From assembly GCA_009841255.1 (NCBI GenBank), contig VXMD01000073.1:1-64000 (forward strand): a stretch of 64,000 bases of DNA. The letters are read 5' to 3'. The DNA is from Candidatus Poribacteria bacterium (lineage in GTDB: Bacteria > Poribacteria > WGA-4E > WGA-3G). Under the pieces are notes generated by a model. The model was not told the DNA's origin. It was given only the letters and a program-made list of their open reading frames with translations, and did not search any database. This document shows positions 18,345 through 25,906 of this stretch, one piece after another. Both the position numbers and the translations under genes were made by a program. Numbering within the stretch: position 1 is the first letter of the stretch; each line of letters opens with the position of its first letter.

Positions 18345-19154
18345 ATGCAATCCAAAATAGGTGCTGCCCCGACCCTCCAAAACCGCGCAGCTTGCAAGCG
18401 CATAGTGGAATACCCCGAATCAGATGGAGAACCGATGGCAGAAACAGGAAGACATGTCAGAGCCCTCTTGGATATGATAGATATGATAGACTGGCATTTC
18501 CAGGATGTTCCAGATGTCCATGTATCCGGGAATATGTTCCTCTACTACGAAGAAGGCAATCCGCGTAAGGTTCTATCACCCGATGTCTTCATGGTCCGGG
18601 GGGTATCCAAACAGCCGCTCCGGACTTACAAGACCTGGGAGCAACACCCCTATCTTGACTTTGTATTGGAACTGGCGAGTCCGAGTACGTTCGCGAGAGA
18701 CTTCGCTGAGAAGAAATTGATCTATGAGCAGATCCTGCGGGTCAAAGAGTATTATATCTATGACCCGTATCACGAGATAGAACCGTCTTTTATAGGCTTT
18801 CGTCTTGTCAGCGGTTCTTATGAAGAGATAGGATTTGTGGACGATCATCTTCCGTCTGAGGTTTTGGGGTTAGAGTTGGGGGAACGTGGCGGAGACCTAC
18901 GTCTGTATGATCCTGTCAAGGATGTGTGGATCGGTCCGGGGCGTGAACGTGCCGCTGAAGCGGAGACCCGGGCAGGTGAAGCGGAGACCCGGGCGGATGA
19001 AGCGGAGACCCGGGCGGATGAAGCAGAGACCCGGGCGGATGAAGCAGAGACCCGGGCGCAACAAGAAGCCATCGCCCGCCAAACTCTTGCAGCCGAACTC
19101 GCTGCAGCCCGGGCAGCACTGAAACGACTACAAACTTCCGAACAATCCGAATAA
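18345..19154 (+). CDS. Uma2-family (DUF820) PD-(D/E)XK protein, copy 3, with expanded heptad tail
   Basis: A 269-residue Uma2/DUF820 protein nearly identical over its core to the copy at 10190 (ETGRHVRALLDMIDMIDWHF; SPDVFMVRGVSKQPLRTYK). Its tail differs by extra copies of the seven-residue unit EAETRAD, encoded by a 21 bp tandem repeat, extending a predicted coiled coil. AAAGGAG precedes the ATG. It ends 10 bp before the symporter gene, so the two are probably co-transcribed. Confidence 0.85.
   Translation: MQSKIGAAPTLQNRAACKRIVEYPESDGEPMAETGRHVRALLDMIDMIDWHFQDVPDVHVSGNMFLYYEEGNPRKVLSPDVFMVRGVSKQPLRTYKTWEQHPYLDFVLELASPSTFARDFAEKKLIYEQILRVKEYYIYDPYHEIEPSFIGFRLVSGSYEEIGFVDDHLPSEVLGLELGERGGDLRLYDPVKDVWIGPGRERAAEAETRAGEAETRADEAETRADEAETRADEAETRAQQEAIARQTLAAELAAARAALKRLQTSEQSE
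18957..19061 (+). repeat. 21 bp coding tandem repeat, five units
   Basis: Five consecutive 21 bp units, each beginning GAAGCGGAGACCCGGGC or GAAGCAGAGACCCGGGC, encode EAETRAD/G heptads in the Uma2 tail. The near-identity of units shows recent slippage expansion. The paralogue at 10190 has about two such units. Confidence 0.9.
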
Positions 19155-19164
19155 GGAGAAAACT

Positions 19165-20748
19165 ATGAACGAAAACGAAAAGAAACCAAAGGTGAGCCTC
19201 GGTCTGCTTTACGGGATTATCATTGCGATTGTTGCTGGAGCCATCATTGGAGGGTTCGCGCCAAGTTTTGCAGTCCATACAACGATACTCGGTGAGATAT
19301 TTTTAAACTTGCTGAAGATGATAGTGGTGCCCCTCGTTGTCCTGTCCATGATAGTGGGGATAACGAATTTAGGCGATATTCGTAACATCGGTTCCATCGG
19401 CGGACGGACTGTTCTCTACTACATGGCGACAACCGCTATTTCCGTTCTCATCGGGATAATTCTCGTCAACATCATTTTGCCGGGCAAAGGACTCTCGCAA
19501 GGTGAAGCGCGCCCCGAGCTGAGTTACACGCTCTCCGGTCCTGAGATGCTCACTGCTGAATTGAGCGGGGAGTTCAATCGAACCTATAACAATAAATACG
19601 TCATTACCCTCATCGACCAAGACATACGCGGTGAAGTCGAATCAATTTCGGGGACAACCGTCACAGTAAAATCGTGGCAACCGTTCAGGGATGCCCGCTA
19701 TGTCACTACCGACGATGGAGAACGTTTGTTATTTTCTGAGGGTCGGCTCGTCAGGATAGAGCCTAACGCTACCGGTAAAGGCATCGACATCAGCTTGCCC
19801 ATCGCCACAAGGATGTCCGACAAAACCGAACGGACGATGGGCAACACCATCAAAGAGGTATTCCTTGGCAACGAAGCGACCGGTAAAGAGGGGATGATCC
19901 CTTCAAACGTCTTTAAAGCGATGGTGCACACCGACATTTTGCCCTTAATCTTTTTCTCACTTCTCATCGGCGCAGCCTTGTCCATGCTTGGTGATATTGG
20001 CAAACCCGTTGTCTCGGTGATTGCGGGATTAAACGAAGCCGTGATGAAACTCGTTCACTGGATAATGTATGTCGCACCGGTCGGCATTTTCGGTTTAATC
20101 GCGGGTAGAATCGGTGAGGCAAAGGGATTCGCAGGCTTCTGGCCCGAACTCGTTGCAGTCGGAAAATACAGTGCCACCGTATTGTTAGGGCTCGGTTTAC
20201 ACGCGGCTGTCGTTTTACCGTTACTGCTGTTATTCCTCGGACGTAGGAACCCCATCAATTACTTCAAGGGCATGGCGACTGCTTTATTGAATGCCTTTTC
20301 AACGGCGAGTTCAAGTGCGACCCTGCCGCTAACCATGGAAGGCGTTGAGAATCAGAACGGGGTTTCCAGACGGACCTCCAGTTTCGTTCTCCCTTTAGGC
20401 GCCACCATTAACATGGACGGCACCGCACTCTATGAGGCAGTTGCTGTTATGTTCATCGCACAAGTCTATGCGATAAACATGGATCCAGCGCAACAAGTTG
20501 TTGTTGTGCTTACAGCGACTTTGGCGGCAATCGGCGCAGCAGGGATTCCGGAGGCAGGCCTCGTCACAATGGTGATTGTGCTCAGAGCCGTAGACCTCCC
20601 GGTTGAAGGTATCACCCTGATCCTCTCTATCGACTGGTTACTTGACCGGTTTCGAACCGCAATCAACGTCTGGGGTGACAGCATCGGGGCAGGCGTGATT
20701 GAGACGTATGAATCCAGAGATTCAACGGATGCCCCCGCAACCGCTTAA
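19165..20748 (+). CDS. Dicarboxylate/amino acid:cation symporter (DAACS family) with large extracytoplasmic loop
   Basis: A 527-residue secondary transporter that couples uptake of glutamate- or C4-dicarboxylate-type substrates to Na+ or H+. Family signatures are the serine-rich hairpin (NAFSTASSSATLPLTMEGVE) and NMDGTALYEAV. AAGGAGAAAAC precedes the ATG. Usual bacterial members are about 410-440 residues. The extra length lies between the third and fourth membrane helices, roughly residues 112-245. There a polar, beta-rich stretch (IRGEVESISGTTVTVKSW, YVTTDDGERLLFSEGRLVRI) replaces a short loop. The transport core looks intact; the exact substrate is not readable from sequence. Confidence 0.92.
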   Translation: MNENEKKPKVSLGLLYGIIIAIVAGAIIGGFAPSFAVHTTILGEIFLNLLKMIVVPLVVLSMIVGITNLGDIRNIGSIGGRTVLYYMATTAISVLIGIILVNIILPGKGLSQGEARPELSYTLSGPEMLTAELSGEFNRTYNNKYVITLIDQDIRGEVESISGTTVTVKSWQPFRDARYVTTDDGERLLFSEGRLVRIEPNATGKGIDISLPIATRMSDKTERTMGNTIKEVFLGNEATGKEGMIPSNVFKAMVHTDILPLIFFSLLIGAALSMLGDIGKPVVSVIAGLNEAVMKLVHWIMYVAPVGIFGLIAGRIGEAKGFAGFWPELVAVGKYSATVLLGLGLHAAVVLPLLLLFLGRRNPINYFKGMATALLNAFSTASSSATLPLTMEGVENQNGVSRRTSSFVLPLGATINMDGTALYEAVAVMFIAQVYAINMDPAQQVVVVLTATLAAIGAAGIPEAGLVTMVIVLRAVDLPVEGITLILSIDWLLDRFRTAINVWGDSIGAGVIETYESRDSTDAPATA

Positions 20749-20840
20749 ATAGTAGTCAACAGTCAGTAGTCAGCAAAGAGAACTCTGATGTATCAGAAAC
20801 ACTCTTTGCTGATGCTTTCCAAGAACCGAAGCCATTCCCA

Positions 20841-23069
20841 ATGACTATGCAAAATGAGCCGAATCCACAGCAGCCAGCGCTCAACCTTACAGCGATTCTC
20901 TCAATTATCAGCGTCGTGCTCGCCGCCGGATGGATAGCCTTTGCCTATTACAAAGGCAGTGCTAATAGCAGTCGAATACTGCTGCTGCATCCAGTCGTGC
21001 CGATACTACTGATTGTGCTGCTTATTCGCGTTTACCGCTGGATTGACCTAAAAAGCATCGTCATCCTTGAAATACTGATGATAGCGATGTGGATTTTTAT
21101 ACGCTTGTTGGGCGTGTTGACCCCTTTCATTTTAGGATTCGGCTTCGCTTATATCTTTAGGTTCCTCTGGAATGCCCTCCCGTTCAAAGCGCGCTATCAA
21201 CGTGGGATCGCAACTGTCCTGATTGTACTCGTCTGTGGCGGATTGCTCTTTTACACCGGAAAACAGGTGAGTAAACAAGCAAGTCAGATGGGCAGCGGGT
21301 TACTGAAGTTTTATCATGAAACTGTTCTGCCTTATGTCGTGGGTGAAACATTTGAGGCGATCGCTATCAGTGTTAATAGCAGTCAGCAAGAGAACCTCTC
21401 AACCGAAGGTTCCGGACGACTAATGGCTGATAGCCAATACATGGAGACGTTCTACCTCGGGACGAACCACGGTGTCTATGAAATTCGACAGGGAGTCGAA
21501 AGGGAACTCGACCGTATCGGTCTCACGAACGGCGCACTCCTCGGTAAATCCATACAAGCACTTGCAGCGTCTGGAGACACACTCTACGCCGGTACGCCGA
21601 GTGGATTATATCGTTACTACAAGGCGTTGCCTACGGATGTCCCTGAACCAATCAACGGCGATGCAACAAGTCCCCAGAACATCAAACCGAAGATATGGCA
21701 CAAGGTTCAAGGGACCCCTTTCGATACGACTTCCGTCCAAGCTATCAACGTTCCGAATTGGGATAATACCCAGATTTATGTTGGAACACAAAAAGGGCTT
21801 TACAGCAGTAAGGATTTAGGCCAAACATGGCGTGAGGTTGCCCCTAACATTTATAGTGAAAGGTCCATCATCAGTATTGTTTCCATTGTGGATACGAATA
21901 GTGATCGGACAATTTATGTCGCCAGCACAGCGATAATTGATGCGAGGTCCTCCCAACGGACAGTTCTGACGCCTAAGGTTACAACATTACATTGGTATCT
22001 GGAGGACTCCTCTCTTGAGTGGAATCCGCTTCCGTCTATAATAACGCACCCGGTTTACGCGCTTGCCAGTGGCGGCAGAACATGGATTGATAAGGAAGCG
22101 GGGTTACAAATCCCACCTACAGAGGCGTTTGATATTGAACTGTACGCCGGTACGTCCGATGGGCTTTATGAATGGCATCGTCTCGGCACGTGGCGGAAAA
22201 CGGAAGGCACTGCTGCGGTCTCGTTATTAGCGTCGGCACCTTCCGGCGTATACATCGGCACCGAAACCGTTATCCTGCATCGCGCGACGTCTACAGCCGG
22301 ATGGCAACCGCTTACCACACGGAAGGAAGGGGTCAGTTACACCTATAGGGACGAGCCTATTGTCCAGCAGGTGAAAACATACTTGACCGAAAGAATTCCA
22401 ACAATAGCCCAAACCGGTAGTGAATTCGTGAGAGAAGGGGTTCAGTTTGCGGGTTCGATCGCTTTTGGGTTCGGTGGGTTTTTAGCCACAGTGTCCCTCG
22501 CGTTTGTTGTGTTTGTCTATACAAGCCAATCCTTTGATAACTATTTTCGGAGTTTCACTCTGCTGGTGCCTGAACTTCATCGTGAAACCGTCAAGACTTA
22601 TCTGCGCGAGATTGATAAGAATCTGCAGCAGTTCTTGAAAGGACTCGTCACAGTCATTGTGATTGTGTCGGCAGTTTCCTGCATTGCGTACAGCATTATC
22701 GGTGTGCCGTTCGCATTGGTTATCGGCTTACTCGCAGGAATTTGTAATGCCATACCGACCTTCGGACCCTTTATCGGCGGCGGTTTCGCATACATAGCGA
22801 TGCTGATGGGGTTGGCGGCTGGGGATTTCGGTATAGTTGACTTCCTCATTCGCAGTGCTTTTCTATTGGTTGCCATTCTTGGCATCCAGATGCTCGACAA
22901 CTCATTGATTTCACCGAAAATTATGAGCACTGCTGTGGATGTAGATCCACTGCTTATCATGTTTGCTGTGCTTGTTGGGGCAACCGTACTCGGTTTTTGG
23001 GGTGTATTGCTTGCAATTCCTATTATTGTTGTGGTAAAATCGGTTATTGCTGTTTCTCAATCTTCTTAA
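20841..23069 (+). CDS. AI-2E-type membrane protein with inserted beta-propeller-like region
   Basis: A 742-residue protein whose two ends match the AI-2E transporter family (PF01594-type). N-terminal membrane helices include LLGVLTPFILGFGFAYIFRFLW; the C-terminal part has FLKGLVTVIVIVSAV, GLLAGICNAIPTFGPFIGG and LDNSLISPKIMS. Ordinary members are about 350 residues. Here residues about 178-505 hold repeats such as FYLGTNHGVYEI, LYAGTPSGLYRY, IYVGTQKGLYSSKDLGQTW and LYAGTSDGLYEW, like the Asp-box/BNR blades of sortilin- or Ycf48-type propellers. Family members are exporters or antiporters of varied substrates; AI-2 itself is not implied. No clear ribosome site precedes the ATG. Confidence 0.85.
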   Translation: MTMQNEPNPQQPALNLTAILSIISVVLAAGWIAFAYYKGSANSSRILLLHPVVPILLIVLLIRVYRWIDLKSIVILEILMIAMWIFIRLLGVLTPFILGFGFAYIFRFLWNALPFKARYQRGIATVLIVLVCGGLLFYTGKQVSKQASQMGSGLLKFYHETVLPYVVGETFEAIAISVNSSQQENLSTEGSGRLMADSQYMETFYLGTNHGVYEIRQGVERELDRIGLTNGALLGKSIQALAASGDTLYAGTPSGLYRYYKALPTDVPEPINGDATSPQNIKPKIWHKVQGTPFDTTSVQAINVPNWDNTQIYVGTQKGLYSSKDLGQTWREVAPNIYSERSIISIVSIVDTNSDRTIYVASTAIIDARSSQRTVLTPKVTTLHWYLEDSSLEWNPLPSIITHPVYALASGGRTWIDKEAGLQIPPTEAFDIELYAGTSDGLYEWHRLGTWRKTEGTAAVSLLASAPSGVYIGTETVILHRATSTAGWQPLTTRKEGVSYTYRDEPIVQQVKTYLTERIPTIAQTGSEFVREGVQFAGSIAFGFGGFLATVSLAFVVFVYTSQSFDNYFRSFTLLVPELHRETVKTYLREIDKNLQQFLKGLVTVIVIVSAVSCIAYSIIGVPFALVIGLLAGICNAIPTFGPFIGGGFAYIAMLMGLAAGDFGIVDFLIRSAFLLVAILGIQMLDNSLISPKIMSTAVDVDPLLIMFAVLVGATVLGFWGVLLAIPIIVVVKSVIAVSQSS

Positions 23070-23099
23070 AATCGGACGGCAAGCTCGCAATAACGGCGT

Positions 23100-23138
23100 G
23101 GGGTATTTGCTTGGGGTATTTGCTTGGGGTCTTTGCTT
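23100..23138 (+). repeat. 13 bp tandem repeat, three units
   Basis: GGGGTATTTGCTT is repeated twice exactly and a third time with one change, directly after the AI-2E-type gene and before der. No coding role is likely. Confidence 0.85.
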
Positions 23139-23143
23139 GGGCG

Positions 23144-23173
23144 TTTCTGCGTATTTCTGCGTATTTCTGCGTA
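23144..23173 (+). repeat. 10 bp tandem repeat, three units
   Basis: TTTCTGCGTA is repeated three times exactly, just downstream of the 13 bp repeat. Ten base pairs is close to one helical turn, but nothing else suggests a binding array. Confidence 0.85.
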
Positions 23174-23234
23174 TTTCCTCAACTCGAACACGAAAATTGT
23201 TAAGTTCACAGATGCTATTGACTTACCCACAAGG

Positions 23235-23240
23235 TATAAT
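23235..23240 (+). promoter_or_regulatory. -10 box next to der start; leaderless transcript likely
   Basis: A perfect TATAAT ends six bases before the der ATG, so transcription should begin at or within a base of the start codon. No Shine-Dalgarno sequence is present. No good -35 lies at 16-18 bp. Confidence 0.5.
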
Positions 23241-23246
23241 TAAAAA

Positions 23247-24665
23247 ATGGAAACTGGACGCCCCATTGTTGTAATCGTCGGCAGACCGAATGTCGGCAAA
23301 TCATCACTCTTCAATCGAATTACCGGAAACAGTCGACGGCAGAAGAATCGCTCTCGGTTAAGAGATGATCCTGTTGAACCAGAGGCACCTTTAACTGATA
23401 ACCCTAAAGTCGCCAGCCGTTTGTCGCGTAAATACGCTGTCGTCCACGATACCCCCGGTGTAACGCGCGACAGAAACTATGCTGACGTGGAATGGGCAGA
23501 CCGCGCTTTTACCATTGTAGATACCGGCGGTTTGGACGTCGATCCGGACGACCGACTCATTGATAATGTTCAATCGCAGGTGGATGTCGCCTTGGCTGAA
23601 GCGAGCCTCGTCCTTTTTGTCGTTGACGCACGGACCGGTATCATGCCGCACGACATGGTTGTCGTTGATAAACTCAGAACTGCTGATAAACCTATCTTCC
23701 TTGTCGTCAATAAGGTAGATAGCGACCGATTTCACAATGAAGCCGCCGAGTTTTACGCGCTCGGATTGCCAGAGCCGATGTGGACCTCGTGTGTCCAAAA
23801 TGATGGAATTCGGGAACTCCTCGACCGTGTCGTTGAGACCCTTCCAGAGACTGACGCAACTGTCCACGACGCGCCTGTCACAACGAAAATCGCTATTGTT
23901 GGCAGACCGAATGTTGGCAAGTCCTCGCTTATCAACAGTTTGTTAGGTGAAGAGCGGATGATCGTCGATGATCGCCCCGGAACCACGCGCGACGCAGTGA
24001 ATATCCGAATCGTCCACGACAACATTCCCTTTGAAGTCGTTGATACGGCGGGAATGCGGCGTAAATCCGCTATCAACGATGAACTTGAGTCCGCAACCGT
24101 GCAACGCGCGATACACAGTATTCGCCAAAGCGACATCGCTGTACTCGTGCTGGATGTGACTCAGGATGTCGCACAACAGGATAAGACTATCGCCAATTTC
24201 ATTGAGCGACAGGGGAAAGCGTCCGTTTTGGTCATGAACAAGTGGGACCTCATCGACAAGGATAGCACAACGCATCCAATGTTCATGGATGCGATAGATG
24301 CGCAACTCCCACAACTCGGTTATGTCCCACGGGTCTTTGTTTCCGCACTAACGGGGCAACGCGTTACGCAAATACTAACGACTGCACTTGAGGTTTATCG
24401 TGAGTATTGTACGCATATCCCTACACCGGCACTCAACGACTTGCTTCTGGAGTTACGCAATGCCCATCCACCACCGCGAGTTAAAGGGGCACGTCCTGCC
24501 CTCAAATATATCACGCAGGTGGAGACCAAACCGCCCACTTTTTTAATCTTCGGACGCAATATTCATCGCGTGCAGCAGCCATATCAGGCGTACCTCGTCA
24601 ACAGTATCCGGAGGGAATTCGGATTTCACGGCACACCGATACGGATCTTTTATCGTAGGTCGTAA
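23247..24665 (+). CDS. der: Ribosome-assembly GTPase Der (EngA)
   Basis: A 472-residue double-GTPase needed for assembly of the large ribosomal subunit. First G domain: VGRPNVGKSSLFNRITG, DTPGVTRDR, DTGG, NKVDSD. Second: VGRPNVGKSSLINSLLGEE, RPGTTRDAV, DTAGMRR, NKWD. The KH-like C-terminal domain ends HGTPIRIFYRR, as is typical. About 33 extra residues (28-60, rich in Arg, Asp and Pro) separate the first Walker A motif from its switch I region, where other Der proteins have only a few residues. The gene appears leaderless (TATAAT directly upstream). Confidence 0.96.
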   Translation: METGRPIVVIVGRPNVGKSSLFNRITGNSRRQKNRSRLRDDPVEPEAPLTDNPKVASRLSRKYAVVHDTPGVTRDRNYADVEWADRAFTIVDTGGLDVDPDDRLIDNVQSQVDVALAEASLVLFVVDARTGIMPHDMVVVDKLRTADKPIFLVVNKVDSDRFHNEAAEFYALGLPEPMWTSCVQNDGIRELLDRVVETLPETDATVHDAPVTTKIAIVGRPNVGKSSLINSLLGEERMIVDDRPGTTRDAVNIRIVHDNIPFEVVDTAGMRRKSAINDELESATVQRAIHSIRQSDIAVLVLDVTQDVAQQDKTIANFIERQGKASVLVMNKWDLIDKDSTTHPMFMDAIDAQLPQLGYVPRVFVSALTGQRVTQILTTALEVYREYCTHIPTPALNDLLLELRNAHPPPRVKGARPALKYITQVETKPPTFLIFGRNIHRVQQPYQAYLVNSIRREFGFHGTPIRIFYRRS

Positions 24666-24727
24666 ATAGTCGTCAGTTGTCAGCAGTGAATTATCAGTTA
24701 TAAGAGGTTATGGTAACTATCAACTCT

Positions 24728-24754
24728 GTAAGGGTTGGGTAACCCAACCCCTAC
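24728..24754. repeat. Intergenic palindromic repeat (27 bp)
   Basis: GTAAGGGTTGGGT, one base, ACCCAACCCCTAC: a 13 bp inverted repeat with one mismatch. The same design, with GGGGCTGGGT arms, occurs at 47520. It is flanked by short repeated motifs of the type GTCAGTTGTCAG and GATAACTGATAAC. Confidence 0.75.
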
Positions 24755-24792
24755 GAAAACCGATAACTGATAACTATTAAAGGAGAAATGCT

Positions 24793-25764
24793 TTGTCAAA
24801 ATTTAAAGTCTTCATTACGCGTCCTATCCGGGAAGAGATCCTTGCAAAGATAGCAGAAGAATGCGAGGTGGATATGTGGCACACGAGTGCCATCTTACCG
24901 CCTATCGCTGAAAGAATCCCGCCACTCGATGGGTTAATGACTTATGGACATGAGCTCGTATCTCCAGAGATGATTGCTACAGCACCGAATCTCAAAGCTA
25001 TCTCTGTCGTTGGGGTCGGTTATGACCACGTCCATGTTGAAACGTGTAGAGAACGTGGGATCGCGATTGGACACACACCGGGGATTCTCAGCGATACGAC
25101 CGCCGATATGACGATGGCACTCCTGCTCGCCGCCGCTCGAAATATTGTGCCTGCCTATAACCATGTCCAAGTTGCCAAAGAGTGGCATTACTACGACCCA
25201 AACATCCTCTGGGGGACGGATGTACATCATTCGACCTTAGGCATCGTAGGCATGGGCCGCATTGGATATGCCGTTGCCAAGCGTGCGAGAGCGTTTGACA
25301 TGCGTGTCCTCTATTACAAACGTGAACGCCGACCCGATTGGGAACAGGAACTCGGCGTGGAATACGTGACACTTGAAAACCTTCTGGAAACTTCCGATTT
25401 CGTGACGCTCCACGTCCCGTTGACGGAGGAAACAACACACTTCATTGGCGAAGCGGAACTCGCTTTGATGAAAAAAACAGCGATTTTAGTCAATATTGCG
25501 AGAGGTCCCGTCGTCGACCACCACGCTTTGTATGAGGCACTCAAGCAAGGTCAGATTGCAGGGGCTGCCGTTGATGTAACCGAGCCGGAACCGATTAATA
25601 CCGACCATCCACTTCTCGATTTGGACAATGTTATCATCGCTCCCCATCTCGGCAGTGCGACTGTCCAGACTCGGATGAAAATGATGACAATGGCGATGGA
25701 GAATTTACTGGCGGGGTTGAAGGGAGAGCAATTGCCCTATGGCGTGCTTCAACCGAACTTTTAA
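24793..25764 (+). CDS. D-isomer-specific 2-hydroxyacid dehydrogenase (glyoxylate/hydroxypyruvate reductase type)
   Basis: A 323-residue NAD(P)-dependent dehydrogenase. The nucleotide fold is marked by LGIVGMGRIGYAVAKRA. The catalytic set is Arg in NIARGPVVD, Glu in DVTEPEP and His in APHLGSAT. The TTG at 24793, preceded by AAAGGAG, gives MSKFKVFIT; a nearby ATG at 24788 is in another frame. GRHPR/glyoxylate reductase relatives reduce glyoxylate or hydroxypyruvate; the precise substrate is inferred. Confidence 0.92.
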   Translation: MSKFKVFITRPIREEILAKIAEECEVDMWHTSAILPPIAERIPPLDGLMTYGHELVSPEMIATAPNLKAISVVGVGYDHVHVETCRERGIAIGHTPGILSDTTADMTMALLLAAARNIVPAYNHVQVAKEWHYYDPNILWGTDVHHSTLGIVGMGRIGYAVAKRARAFDMRVLYYKRERRPDWEQELGVEYVTLENLLETSDFVTLHVPLTEETTHFIGEAELALMKKTAILVNIARGPVVDHHALYEALKQGQIAGAAVDVTEPEPINTDHPLLDLDNVIIAPHLGSATVQTRMKMMTMAMENLLAGLKGEQLPYGVLQPNF

Positions 25765-25906
25765 GAGTTATCGGTTAACAGTCGTCAGTTATTAGTTAAG
25801 ACGTGTGAGGGTTGCGTTTTGCATGAATGCCACAAGAATTTCTTTAACTGACAACTGAAGGTTTCCTGCGCAGCAGGCGCATTGAAAACTATAGTAAGGA
25901 GGAAAA

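Noticed and set aside
18957-19061. Possible CRISPR array
   Set aside because: Units are 21 bp with no spacers, in frame inside a gene, and encode a coiled coil.
23100-23173. Possible CRISPR or iteron origin
   Set aside because: The repeats are 10-13 bp, directly adjacent, without spacers, DnaA boxes or a replication gene.
25765-25906. Purine riboswitch before the permease
   Set aside because: No three-way-junction core is visible; the spacer consists of short repeated motifs and a small hairpin.
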